A DNA stretch of 64,000 nucleotides from Taenia hydatigena (lineage: Eukaryota; Platyhelminthes; Cestoda; Cyclophyllidea; Taeniidae). The stretch covers positions 1 to 64,000 of the forward strand of contig JADWOT020000356.1 in the NCBI GenBank assembly GCA_036345935.2, read 5' to 3'. Below, piece after piece: positions 50,060 to 62,900 of the stretch. A program made the translations under genes and the position numbers. How positions within the stretch are numbered: the first letter of the stretch is position 1; each line of letters begins with the position of its first letter. Below the pieces are notes generated by a model. That model made no database searches, was not told the DNA's origin, and worked only from the letters and a program-made list of their open reading frames with translations.

Positions 50060-50430
50060 GCGATAATTGGCACGGCTAGCTCGTGAATGTTTTTTTTCAG
50101 CACTGATTATGCTGTAATGGCTGACGCGGGAGGTCTATCAAGGGGAGCGCTGTTGACGACGCTCGAAAGAAGAGAGGGGATATGTAGTAGTTTAATTATT
50201 CTGACTGTCGGATTCGATTTCGGTTACTTTGGTGGCCAAAGTGTCCTCGTCTGGTGGGCTGCCTAAATATATATATATATATGTATATTTTGCCATCTTT
50301 CGTCTTCAAAGAGATCTTGGGACACTACAATCATAAATATACATTTTTAGTTGCCCTAAACATATATGCTACCGTAAGTCTTCAATTATAAAGTGCATTT
50401 AACAGAACATGATGCGCGTTTTGTCCATTC
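50060..50430 (+). repeat. Second dispersed repeat family, copy 3
   Basis: This is one of the longest copies. It includes a T-rich run ending in CAG, TGTAATGGCTGACGCG, a GAGCG/GACGCTCGAAAGAAGAGAGG segment, TTATTCTGACTGTCGG, a short AT run at 50267-50282, the GGGACACTACAATCATAAAT segment and ATGATGCGCGTTTTGTCC. It aligns nearly end to end with copy 4. Confidence 0.8.
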
Positions 50431-51274
50431 ATGCTAAACACATGGAAAGTTTGTAAAATATGTACTGAAATTCTATACACATGCATGCATGATTCAAAAG
50501 AGTTCCGCAAACATATTCCACTCTAGCCTGGACATGAAATTAAAATGCTTTAAGTAATTTGATCACTTAACCCAACATTAATCAAGATGCAAACCCCAAA
50601 GTCAAGCACGTTTGTATTTAGTGCGCGAATGGAAATACGTCGAATCCCACAAAATCCATGCATGTAATCAGTAAGTTATGTAGCGCTGTCTTTGTTCTCT
50701 CCTTCTTTTCTTGCGATCGCTCTTGAGACGAGATGATTCGTTGTGGCCGATAAAGTGAACCAATAATGTCATAAAAGTAGAGGAGGGAAGGAGGAGGAGA
50801 AGAGAGAGGGAGGGAGGGGTGCAGGGGACTGAGAGAAGAGCTTCACTCTGCGCCAGCGTAATTGAACTTCGCGTCAAGCAGACGATTGTGGTTGTGTGCA
50901 TGTCTCTTCTCTACTAAGTGCACTTAAAAAGACATAAGCATCTGGTTTATGATCTGCTTAAGCACAACCACAAAAATAACCTGCCTCCAATCAACTTGGC
51001 ATTGGAAAATGAAACCCGCATACATATTTCGAACATGTAATATATCCGCTGGCATAGCGATAGTTGAGAGCAGTTGTGTGTCTGCATGGCAGACTGTAGG
51101 AATCACTCTCCCTTTTTATCCGCTGGGCAGAAATCCTCTTAATCACTACTGCGAAGGTGTCTTTGCAAAACTCTCTAGCCAATCCGCAATTTATCTGCTC
51201 ATTTAAATAACCACCATCGAACTGACGACAAGTTACTATTTTGGCGCCAAACTCAGCGTTAATCTGTTTTGCCG

Positions 51275-51635
51275 TACTAGCACGTTTAGCTGGTGGGTTT
51301 TTGTTTCATCACCAATTACGTTGTGATGGCCGACGCGAAGGGTCTACCAAGAGGAGCGTTAGGGAAGACGCTCAAAAGAAGAGAGGGGCTTTGTAATAAT
51401 TTGATTATTCTGACTGCCGGATTCGGCTTATGCCACTTGAGTGGCCACAATGTTCTCAACGGGTAGGCTTTCTAAATATGTATGTATTCTGCCCTGGTAT
51501 TGTGCCTTCTTTTACATTCGAGGAGATCCCGGGACGCTAAAATTATAAATATACAATCGATAGTTGTGCAAGACATACATGTTACCGTAGATCTTTAATT
51601 ATAAAATGCATTTAACAGAACGTCACGCGCAGTTA
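51275..51635 (+). repeat. Second dispersed repeat family, copy 4
   Basis: This copy aligns with copy 3 from the T-rich run and TGTGATGGCCGACGCG through GAAGACGCTCAAAAGAAGAG, TTATTCTGACTGCCGG and the ATTGTGCCTTCTTTTA segment to AATTATAAAATGCATTTAAC. It lacks the final GCGTTTTGTCC. Confidence 0.8.
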
Positions 51636-54169
51636 ATTTGTCAACTGGAAAGACTTTTGACCAAATATCAATTTGGATTTGTAAGTGGGTAAAAAGCCCA
51701 GCAGAAGGAATTTGCTAAAACAACCTTAGCAGAATGGGTGTGGAAACTAAACATGATGTTTATTATCCAAAGTAGGGCTTTTATAGTATAATGTTTTAGG
51801 CAAACTTCTGGTATTCTCACTGAGTGGAAACGATGCATTTCAAGCCTCTGCTACTTGTGGTTATTCCAACCACTCACATGTGATTGCGGCCGAAGTCCGA
51901 AATACGAATCACAAAAATAGTGAAATTGTAGTTAAACCACGTAGTGTTAGCCTCATTAGCAAAAGACAGATACCCGTAGCGCAGGTAGGACATTTGATTT
52001 CCGTCGCTTTAGCTTTTTTATGAAGGAGCTTGACTCTATTTTGCTGCAGCAAAATAAGTGCTTTTGCTAGCTCGAGGATGCTCTGCTATATGGACATGTA
52101 GCGCCGACTCAAACAACTTCCACTACCACCTGACGAGGAGGCGATTTGCTACACGAGATTTCACAATTCATCCATAACGGCTGGCAGGACGTACGCCTCA
52201 CTGCAATCTGTAAGCTTTGCAGAACCATTGGGGCCGTAAATGCCCACAATATGAAGGAGGTCAGAAAGATCTTTTGATCGCATTTATGTTGATAACTTCT
52301 GTTGCATCTTTAATTCTACCTTTGCCAGTGAATTAAATTAGGCAAACGTAAAAAAAGGGTTTTAGCTTAACTTCTCTCAGTAAGTAACAGGGAGCGTGGT
52401 TCAGTCTACCATAGTTCAAGAATTCAACTTACCAACGAAGTATTAGTAACATCTACATGGATCGCTTTTATTTTAGTCCGCTTTTTGTATTGCACTGTGC
52501 ACGATTTTATATGGAGGCTGCCTAACGCTGCGCGGAGTGTAATACAATGCAGCTGTTACTAAAAACTGCCTCATAATACTAATAAAATAGTATGCAAAGT
52601 ATCAGCATCCTCTTCGAACACCTTGGTTTCCCTTTGACTGAGATTTGTATTCGAACGCATGTTCAGTTTCCCTTCACGTTTAGTAACTTATGCAAAAATG
52701 TAATGCCGATCCTTACTTTTCTTAATATTTTGTCAATGCTTTTACTCTGAAGACGCTTTAATACCAGAAAATAGACAGAGTTAAGCGATAAATTTGACTC
52801 TTAGCATTGCAACGATATTGCTAAGTGATAGCAGATTATAAAATAAATAAAAATTAGCAGCACAGGGACAGCGCTAAACTAATAGGATCATTGGAGTTGC
52901 TGCCATGGGGATTCTACGAGCAAAAGCAGACATTTAATAAATTATGGAGTTCAAGCAATCCTAGCAGGAGAACGACGGGAGTGGTGATGTGCTAATTTGC
53001 AAAGTTTCGAAAATATTACCACAGAATATTGAAGGCGTACATTTGTGGCCAAAAAATGGTCTGCATCTACTGGATCCCTGCGATAATATTATTCCAAATA
53101 CGACCGCGCTGAATGTTTGATACAGAGGTGCATCTACATGAGGATAAACTCGTAGGTAGTAAACTGAAATTTTTTTATTAACTTGATTGTGTCATGACCA
53201 ATCCCTTTACAGTATTGGTCTAATTTGGTCTCCATTTGCAAAGAAACTTGCCTCAAGATCCAGTTTTCCTAGTTACCAACTTAAAGTTGGATACGCAGAA
53301 TTAATATCTCAATGGTATTAGATAGCCGGTAATTTTGGCCTCTCTCTGTTCACGTTCTTGCCATAGATTAAAGGCTGACCAAAGCAAAAGTAACCCACTC
53401 TGTCAGCTTGACCTGTTGTCGTATGATTGGCGTATGTTGAGCGGGAGGTGTCGATAACAATCCAGATTGCCACGGTCTGTCTTAGGCAATAGGTCTGCCA
53501 CACTCATAGCCGAAGGCACATTCGCATTTGTTGCTAAATAATCGGAGCGACTTTAAGTGATTAACGAGGCAAAAAGGGGACCTACAATGGACGCGTACAA
53601 CCACCGGGATTACCAGCTTTCATTGCAGATATCTGGTTTGCGGTAAAGGGATGTTCCATCCAACTGGCTTGTTTCTTATACAATTTCTGGAATTATATTT
53701 GCTTTTCAATGCTTTTTCAAATAGGCTTCGCAGTTGTTTACATGCCCCGCGATCACCTCTACATCTTCTGCGTTATATTCTTGCTGCAATTCTGAAAATA
53801 CTGCCAAGTTTTAACCTTTAAGCTTTCCTGATAAATGCAGATTCCAAGATTTTTCTCGTTAGGGCAGTAGCGAATAATGTCTAAACACTAAAGCAGACGA
53901 ACGTCAAACCGAAGAGCTAGTAGTCATTACTGTACGGAAAGTCATTCTTGTTTAATTTCACAAATAAAGCAGTCCAGTGGTGCAAGCTTGGACTACTATT
54001 TCCTTTTGTCGCTTTAAGTGCACTTGTAATTAAGGTGAGCTGGGTGAATGAGTAGAAAACAGTCATCGATGTATGCGAACAGTGGCTGTCAGGCGGCTTC
54101 CGACCCAGCATACTACGCCAGGCTACTAAAAGTTACGGTTTACTGAAGTGAGGATTATACTACGGTTCC

Positions 54170-54365
54170 GCTTAGCACTTTTCCTATATAAGCTTTGCCA
54201 TACCCATCGCCGTGCTTGTTTGCATATTTGCGTGATTCCATCACAGCATTTATCTGTATTCGTCCACGATTCCAACTCTTCATCTGTCTACATACACATC
54301 TACACAAGCCATTTTAACAGTAATTTTAAAGAAGTCATTGCATCGAATTATCCACAAAAAGGAGG
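54170..54365 (+). repeat. Diverged dispersed segment, unit 1
   Basis: This segment aligns in direct orientation with about 57000-57220. The best-conserved part runs from a TATTCGTCCACGATTCC stretch through ATCTACACAAG to AAAGAAGTCATTGCAT and a downstream TATCCACAAAA. Small frames opened across both units are not conserved in length. Confidence 0.5.
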
Positions 54366-56999
54366 TCAGCATTAATAATATCCAGTTCGCGGTTTAGAGG
54401 AAGCATTTCTTCTCTTTGCCTGCGAGTTCTTGGCCTGTATGTCTTGTGGATGGACAGGACGTTTTTTGTAACTTGTCACTTCATCAGCTGGATGGTTGAA
54501 GGCCATCGATTTTCCAAAAAAAGGAGATGACGGAACAGTTAGTAGAATAAAGTGACAGGTAACGATACAGTATGCGACGCAATTCGACGAAATAGTGAGA
54601 TTATAGCCTACGCTTTCCATGCAGTTTAAAAGCTCTTAAAGAAAAATTTGCAAACTTTTTCGAATCATTGCAATCACGATTATTGTCCAAACGTAGATCC
54701 GGCGAGGTGTGCCTAAGACCTCTGGTTATGTTCAGCAAGACTGATCAATGATTGTAGCAACTGCGGCCATAAATCATCCGAAAATTGTGCAGCTGCCATG
54801 CAATCCACCGCACATGCTCCCACATTTCCATCCATGTTTACTGCTGGTGTCCATCATTATTTTCATCGTCTTCCTATTTTACTGGACTTGCTGACTCATT
54901 CACAGGCACATTTCATCCACTAAACAAGTACCTGTACAAAGTTATTTCTCATACAAGTGTCGTTCATTTACCACTCACCCATCCATTAAACGTACTTGTG
55001 CCCTAAGTGCGCATGACGTCGGTCACACGCCATTGCCGGTGAACACACGATCATTGGGTACAGAATGTTAATCAACAGCAAGGCATATGTCAATAGCTTT
55101 CTCGTCAGATCGAGCAACAATGCGACTGCATCACCTCTGTTGATTGACGAATCGCAGACAGACTCTAGTGAGCCCAAGACTCTTGCATTGTAAGCAAAGG
55201 AGAAATGACCGTGCAAAAAATCGGTCATTAACATGCAGTTAGTCTACAAAAGAGCAAGTCAGCAATCTCTCATGTCCCCTTTCGACTGTGTTCCATGCAT
55301 GACTGACTGTAAAGGCACCTAGCATCATAAAGTGGGTGGCATGCAGTAAAAACATGGAAGAAACGGTTTAACCTCCAAAGAGACTACATTAATAACAGCA
55401 GATTAGCGTTTAGCGGCAGAAGATGGCAGCATTGTGAAGCCAAGTAAGTTACGACTAATACTAAACAACTTGTAAAAGAACTCGGAGCTGAGATCTTTCT
55501 TCCCCGTAGAAGTATTATTCCCTCAGGAATTAATAATAATGCCTACATATTTTGTTATTTTGGGCACAGAACTCTGTGCACACACCGGTGGACAAGAATC
55601 ACACACTGTTGGGTAGATGGAATGGGAGTGGTTGCTATAAACTACAAAACTAAAATAGAATTAGTAAAACTTAATGATAGTAATTTATTATTGACAAGGA
55701 TTTCAGCGGCCTTTAACAAGGAATTGCAGAAAGTACTAATTTGGATCGCGGGCACAGACGAGAGAATGAGCAATCAAATGAAGTGCTTGATTAGAGATGA
55801 AAGACAACCGAGTGACTAAAGTTAATCCAAGTGAGTGCAGCAAGGCATACAGTATATGCCAGTTCATGTCAACAACTCTGTGTCTATGCTGCTACTTTCA
55901 AGTCAAGAATATATTGAACAGATGCAGCCTGCAACGAGGCGGGATTCAGGTCAACGAAAAAGGAGATGCAAGTGCATGAAAGGAGTGGTAAGAGCCTTGG
56001 GTATCTCGAAAGAACACAAGCTATTCTGCCAAAATTAATCTACTAATAAAACATCCTGTCTATGTGTAGCTTGACTCACACCGTCACCTTCTTTATTACT
56101 ATTTAAAAGTATGTGCATGTTGGAGAAAAATTTAAGGTCGAACGGATAAGATAGCCCTCTTCCAAACATCTTGTTATAAAAATTGAAGCCGGTGTTATCA
56201 TCTGCTTACCTCATATTCCCTCACACGGCGATTTTGGCGGTTCATTAGCCCCCTGCATTAATTTCCGTATCATACGCAAGGAAGGCGAAGAATTTCAGTC
56301 CGAGCCAGCGGGTCGGAAGGGATATCAGCAAGAGTGCTTATTCTGCAGCCTTCGTGGCGTCAAACGTTCAACTTGCCTTTAAATGTCACTATCAGACCAT
56401 GAAACTTTTTCGTATCTGGTCATGGTAGCAGATTTTAAAGGTTTACATGTAACAGAGTCACGGTCCCACTTAGCTAGAGGACAGTTGAACTTTGAGTCCC
56501 ATTGGCAGCTCATTTTCTTTGTCACGTGCCGATTTCCGCACTTTGCGCACCCGGGACCCAAATCTGATAAGCTATGGCTTCTTGATTCTTAGGCACGATG
56601 GCTGAACGAGTGCATGAGTGTCCCATACCTAGCTCGTGATGATTGAAATTCTCCTCGGTGTTCAAATAGATCTTCAGTTCTACGCATTCTTCAGCATCTG
56701 CCAGTAGGATTTGTTAAGAGAATGAGAGCCAAGACCTGATTATAGACAACTCGAATTCGCTTCCTTGTTACCACGGAGGGAGACCACAGATATTTTAAAT
56801 GGCTATCATCAATTTAAGTCAATCATGTTTTATTCTTTCATTCATTTGTGAAAATTGGCTCCATTCATTCCACCATGTAACGACCATGGATCTTGGTTAT
56901 GCAAATCACTAGTCACTCTGCCACTTCCTACATCCGGCCGGATTTGCAATCAGCCTATCACACGTGCACCCAGAAAGGGCTAAATGGATTATCCATCTC

Positions 57000-57220
57000 C
57001 CGTTAAAATATAGTTGCGCCGTGATTCTTGTTACCTCTCTATATTTTTTTCTTCCCACGCATTCTTCGGTACTTTTGCCTTATTCCTTTATCCATTTGCC
57101 TGCATTCGTCTACGACTCCGCCTCCTCATTTATCAACATGCATATCTACACAAGTCACTATTAATAATCTCTTAAAAGAAGTCCTAGCATTCCGCACTTA
57201 TCTGCCTATTCATCCACAGA
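57000..57220 (+). repeat. Diverged dispersed segment, unit 2
   Basis: This is the partner of the segment at 54170-54365, about 2.8 kb downstream on the same strand. It holds CATTCGTCTACGACTCC, ATCTACACAAGTCA, AAAAGAAGTCCTAGCAT and CATCCACAGAAA in the same order. Confidence 0.5.
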
Positions 57221-58725
57221 AACCAGTCAGCCCAGCAAACTTCAATCCCTACCGTTCTTACTTTGATCTTCTGATCCTATACCACCTTGTCAATCTACGC
57301 TTCAGTATTCGATTTCTCTAAGCGATTTGCACCACCGCATCCTCTAAATTAATGTGCATTTGCAATACTTTATCCAAAGATGACATGACTATGCTCCTCA
57401 CTACCGTGTACCACTGCATAGGGTCCTGTGACGTTGACGCAAGCATTCCTAGGCAAAGGTTTTCATGTCCTCGCCTCTTTCTCTCCTAGCTACACTCTGA
57501 ATGTTTTTTTCTCCAAAATACTCCCATAATCTTCCCTGGTTATTTAATTCGTACTTAGCTTCTGCTCTTTCATTACAGCTGAGGGGGGAAATGACTGTGC
57601 AAAGTCAATTTTAACGTGTGGCCAGTCCCCTATATTCTCCATCAACTCTGCTCTGTGCATATTTGAATGCAGAGGCGTCAAGCTTAAGAAAGAATTCATA
57701 ACCATACATAAGAAACAGTTTTTCGACAAGAAAAACGCACATATAACGTAAGATTTAATCATCTAGTAAGAAAAAAAGGTCGCATTTTGAAACCAAGCAA
57801 ATGACAATGGACACTAAGTAAAGCGCGTGCAATTCCATGGCTTTGTCCTATTAAAATACTATCTAACTAAGCTACTGCGTCTGTGCCTTTCCATTTGCTG
57901 ATGGCGTTTCCGCTTGTTAAAGGACTTCTGGATACAAATCACTGTTCCTCATGGAAGTGTAAATTTTTTTGGGAAACGTTAGGTGGTCCGATCACTGACG
58001 AATATAATAATGACACCTGCTTATCTTGACATTTTAGGGCATGGATACTCACGTACTCTCTGATGGATAAGCATGCAAAACTGTAAGATAAGTAGAGTGG
58101 AAGTGACTGCTATGAATTGGAAAAGAGGAAGCAACCTAGGAAGCCCCTGCAGCTTTGTCTCATTCTTGTGTAGGTTTTCGGACATATTTAATTGAGAATT
58201 TTAAAGGGCATTGGCCCAGACTCGGGCCTAAGACAGGTACATGAGCAATCGGATGGGGTGTTTGGTTGAAGTTGACCAACGAATAAGTGACTGACGCTAA
58301 GCAAAGTGAATACAGCAAGGTGTAGAATGTTTGCCGACTCGTACGCAAATGTTTGAACCTACAGTTCTACTTTGAAAGTGACAGTAGGCGAGGTCGATGT
58401 AGTTGACAACGAGGTAGGATTCGAATCTACAGATGAATGGGAGCAGGAAAAGCTATTTACTATGTCACGCATTATTTTAGCATTCCCTTAATCACAAAAT
58501 GACATCAGGCAACTGAGCGGAATTTCGCTCTGTTCCAAGTATGAAACCTAATTTGGGCTAGGATTCCTGTTCAAGTCCTAGTTTGCGTGAGAGACACCAG
58601 ACCTCTCTCATCCCACTACAGGCAAAACAGCGGTCTAAGACAAGAAGGCTTGTATTCATTTAAATATGAACACGATGAACGAACCTGTTTACAAAGCTGA
58701 GCATTTCGCATAGTGCCGCAGATAA

Positions 58726-59970
58726 TTAGATCACAGATTCCTGCATCCGCCTCCAAATTACATCTTGGCACGCCCATTTAAATATGTCCCTGCGATTTGT
58801 AATGTGGACACCACTATCTCTGGCGTGCCAAATTCGCCAGTTCATAGGCGCAGTCATTAGAGAGGAGTTGTTGACGAAGCCGAGTTCCTTCGCATAATCC
58901 ATGAAGAGGTCCATCCCACTTTCCTCCTTGTTCCTCACATCGTCTATAATTACAATTCCAAATGTGTGCGTGGGCGACAAGGTTCTAAATATGGCTAGTA
59001 GTTTGGTAATAATGCTGGAGCCATGCCTTGGAAACAGTGAAAGCTCAAGTACATAGAGTACGCAGTCGAACACGGCAAATTGTGTTTTACTCAGGCTTTT
59101 CTCGTACGAATCGCTACAAAGTACTACATTACCAGTATCCGGAGAAGGATAAAAGGTATGTGTCTGAGGGAGATAACGGTGAGTTTGAACGCACACCGAT
59201 GTGGGACGGGTGGAATTTACTATTTTGAGAAATGCATTGCTGTTGGTACCCAATTGATGCACTGGATAAGGAGCTCTGCTCCGCTTTGCCAAGACTGAAT
59301 TGTATATAGGGCAACTGACTGTTTCATACACATCTTAAGGAGCTCGAAGTTGTGAGAATTAAAGCCCAAACTGCATTTAATTAAAGCGCTGCTCAACGGC
59401 TTTGCAAATGTCTGCAGTGCGTGGAGGTGACTCGTCTGAATACAGCGTTGTGCAAACTTGTCTGTCAATCCACCTCCACCTGCTGATGTATGAGTAGGGC
59501 GTTTGTAGGAAGAGAATCCACTCCCAGCTTGGAATCGCTGTTAAGGCATAGACAGTAGAATGGCTGCACTAACTAAATGTAATTAAAATCACAACTGGAC
59601 AATCGAATTAAAAATACGTTCCTTAAGCGTACCTTGCTCTCTTCATTTTTCCCTCTCAAGGTACAAACACGTCTTTGCCTGCTGTACTTTAGTAACAGCA
59701 GGAGCCATTATTTACGTTCTTCAATTGCGCATTAAAATGATTCAAGTTAGGCCTCGATTAAGTGGGTTCCCGCATACATCCGTCACAAACCCATCTTCGG
59801 CAGCGAAAACTTCGTTTTACCTGGCAAAATCCCTTCACATAATAGTTAGTTAAATGCTCGCCCCAGTCATTAGACGAGTGATGACCGGAGCAGCAATAAA
59901 TGACTGCTACAGAAGTCAATACTACGCAACAGAATACAAGATTAAGATTAATACCATTTTGAGAGCCCAT
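58726..59970 (-). CDS. Three-exon gene for an unrecognised 291-residue membrane-anchored protein
   Basis: Minus-strand exons 59821-59970, 59250-59537 and 58726-59163 all begin and end in phase 0, joining to 291 residues and TAA at 58726-58728. Splice sites are GTAAAA with a TAACAG acceptor (intron of 283 bases) and GTACCA with a CTCCCTCAG acceptor (86 bases). Residues 1-50 hold a hydrophobic segment (about 9-27, NLVFCCVV onward) after a short polar start, fitting a signal anchor or uncleaved signal peptide. Exon 2 has a Ser/Gly-rich linker with four consecutive glycines, then a helical region. Exon 3 (146 codons) alternates beta-like and helical segments with an IVIIDD motif and a basic, Trp-containing C-terminus. 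The pattern loosely recalls an alpha/beta enzyme fold, such as the C-terminal half of a class I methyltransferase, but no signature motif is visible. The function is unknown. No premature stops or frame breaks are present. Confidence 0.6.
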
Positions 59971-62900
59971 TCTTAAGGCCTAGCTACCTTTATTCGCATC
60001 ACGTGATGGGCTGCTCGATGTCAGTGATGGCCCTACCATTATAAATCACCATAATAGATGAATGACGTTGCTGCCAGAGCAAGAAATGCTACGGTTTAAT
60101 CGTAGACTTTTTTAAAATTTGCCTTGAATTCCCGACAAATCACGTATTCTGAACTAGGGGCATTGAAACTTTGTCGTCCAGATAATCCCTATGCAATAAG
60201 AAGTGGAGAAGCTTAGTCAAAGAAAGGCGTATATTTTGATCAGATGAGGAACTCACATACACATACACGAAAAACGAGCAATAGACACTAAGAGGACCAC
60301 AAATCGCAAGTGAGTGCCTGTCACGAATGGCTCGAAAACGTTTATCTATCAGTGGCACGCGCACATCGTAAGCAACAGCGACCAGCGGAAGGTTGAGGAA
60401 GTCGAGGTTACACATTAGCACCAACACAACCTCTAATGCATTTCGTTACCACCTTCTTAACTTTTAATAGCCTTCATACGCGATCACTGCAAATTTTGGA
60501 ATGAGGGCTGTTTTAAAAAAGATGGACGTTTGGTTGAATGCAAATGAAACAGATGCGAGATTAGTAGTAGGAAAGAGGATTGGGAGGCGCCAAGACTTTT
60601 CTAAACAGATTAATACGACATGAGTAAATATGGGCACAATGCTATGACTTCTTTCAATAAAATAGACAAACTGACGTGTTTGGATGTGTATGAGTGTTTA
60701 CTGATGGATGGATGACTAACTGGATGCATCATAAATAAAGGTAGTGATTTAGGTATGGAATTGACCGTTTAGAGGTAAAGCGAAGAAAGATTGGGTTAAG
60801 AAAATGGGAACGGTTCTCAAATACATGCAGTTATTGAAGTCACAGCATCCACAGGCAAGTCACTGGCACCAGCATTTTAATAAATAATGAGGCTTTACGA
60901 GTTCGGACTTGATCTTAAGCTGTCTAGACTAAAGTGCTGATTGCACAAAAATTCAGGCTTAGGAGACAGGAAAGAACAATCATGTTAATAAGAGGTGTGC
61001 CGTGGTTAGTTTAGTTTTATTCAATTTCTTTTCCTTTTTAGACAAGAGTAGACGCTGTCTGACATGAATTTTCCTTTGCAATTAACTGTTCTCTGCAAGA
61101 CAGCACCAGCGTTTGGTAAAATTCATGCGTGTGGTTGCTGCGTGTGGTTTCATCAAATGCTTCTGAGTAATCGGTTCGTTGTCGCAACCAAGCGTCTTTT
61201 GTGATCACTGCACTGCTGGCATCAGCAACCTCTTCTTTGTATCACTTTAAAAGCTTAAAGAGCTGACAAGGACTTGAAATTCATTACTGGGTGGTAGATT
61301 ATCACCTCTTATATCCATTGTAGTCTAAAGAATAATTATGGTAAAATATGCCTACAGATAAGCGAACAATTGAAAGAGGAGTCCTTTTTAAGTAGTTCCA
61401 AAAATGAAATTTGCATTTGCGTATTAAGTAAATTTGAATTAATGCAAGTATACAGGAAAAACATCATTGGCGGAATCATATTTTAGCTGTCAAAGTAAAG
61501 TGAGTCTAAGAGGACCTCAGCTAGGCATTCATAAACACAATGCAATGAATGCTGATTCTCTTATAAACGTTGAAATTTTAATTTCGGTGAGGCTAAAATT
61601 ATCATCGAGGTAAAATGTTCAGGCCAGGGAAAAACGCTTTGGTTCAGGAAAGAGAATCAAACCTTTGTATGCAGCAACTGCCTTCCAAAACAATGGCGCC
61701 TATATTCCAGGTTTTGACTTACCGAAATACAAAATTGTAATGGAAATGCTAATTCGTACGAGCATACCCACTTTAGGTAGCTAGCCTCACCTTGATGGTA
61801 AAAGTGAGATGCTGTGCGTCCTTTGTTTTCATTGCTTGAATGCCTCTGACTAAACTGCGATTGGATCTGCGTATTCTTTATTGCGTGTACTAACTGGAAG
61901 TAGGATTTCTTAACAACTCAGTATTGCAACTAAACCCCTTAAGCGGCTCGACTGCCAGCCTTTGATCACTAGGCGAGTAAGGCTGGCTTAATGCCTGATT
62001 ACAGGAGCTTGCGGATGACAGGTAGAGTTCTGTGGCTTTGTAAAATCACAGGTTTTAAGCTGAACCTGGATCTCTAGAAAATGGTTCTGCACGCTAGTTG
62101 TCCTGAAATGACTTGGAAGAGTAGACACGAAACATGAAGACTTGGATGCGTACTGATGGGCGCATAGCCATCTTTGAACCATTTGGACTATTTATTGCTG
62201 CCGAACACCTTAATTTCGCACTGTGATTAGAGCACCGCAGTTATCGCATGTTGCCATCTCGACTAATGGTGTGTGAGCCATGCCCATCCAATTAACAAAC
62301 GTTGTAAAAGAGCAGCAGCTAACCTCAGACACCTGCCATTACAATCGCACATGCAAAATTAAGGTTTCACTTAAACGTTTCTTGCAGTGATCGGGCCTCG
62401 GCATATGCTCAATGTAAGCTCCTTACCCAAATATGAATACCACCTAAGAGTTTATCCTAGAAAGCAAACTGTGGTCACAAAGTAAAGTGCAATGGTGTGG
62501 CAATCGTTTACCGCTTGAAATGCGCAACACTCATCATCTAGAAATGCCGGAACTGCTACAGTTTGCCAGTAGGGCTTTAGGTGAATAAAATCTCAAGGCG
62601 ATGTTGACCCTTTCCCTGAATAACTCACCACTCGATCAATTAAGTGGCGATTTTTACCGCTGATAAGATCCCTAACAGGCGAATAAAACAGCGACAGTTC
62701 AACCAGCAATGGTCTAAGTGCTCTCCGGCTGAATTATTACCTTAGCGCAATTTCTTGCTTACTCAAGTTGACTCAAGGAAGGAAAATCCGACATCACGCA
62801 CGTAAATAGACCTTAGATTCTCTACTCAACTATGTATGCTTTCCATTATTTTGTTTTGGAGGAGAACGAGCAGCTGAGTATTTTAAGCATCATGCAATGC

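Larger units (their letters stand above)
51640..58725. other. Long stretch without a convincing gene
   Basis: No domain, signal-peptide exon or consistent exon chain was found in about 7 kb. A diverged duplicated segment links about 54.17-54.37 and 57.00-57.22 kb; the shared words include ATTCGTCnACGA and CATCTACACAAG followed by AAAGAAGTC. The remaining short frames show nothing recognisable. Confidence 0.45.

Noticed and set aside
58400..58460. Possible tRNA B-box (ATTCGAATC) on the minus strand
   Set aside because: The flanking bases do not form a T-stem, and no A-box or acceptor stem could be found.
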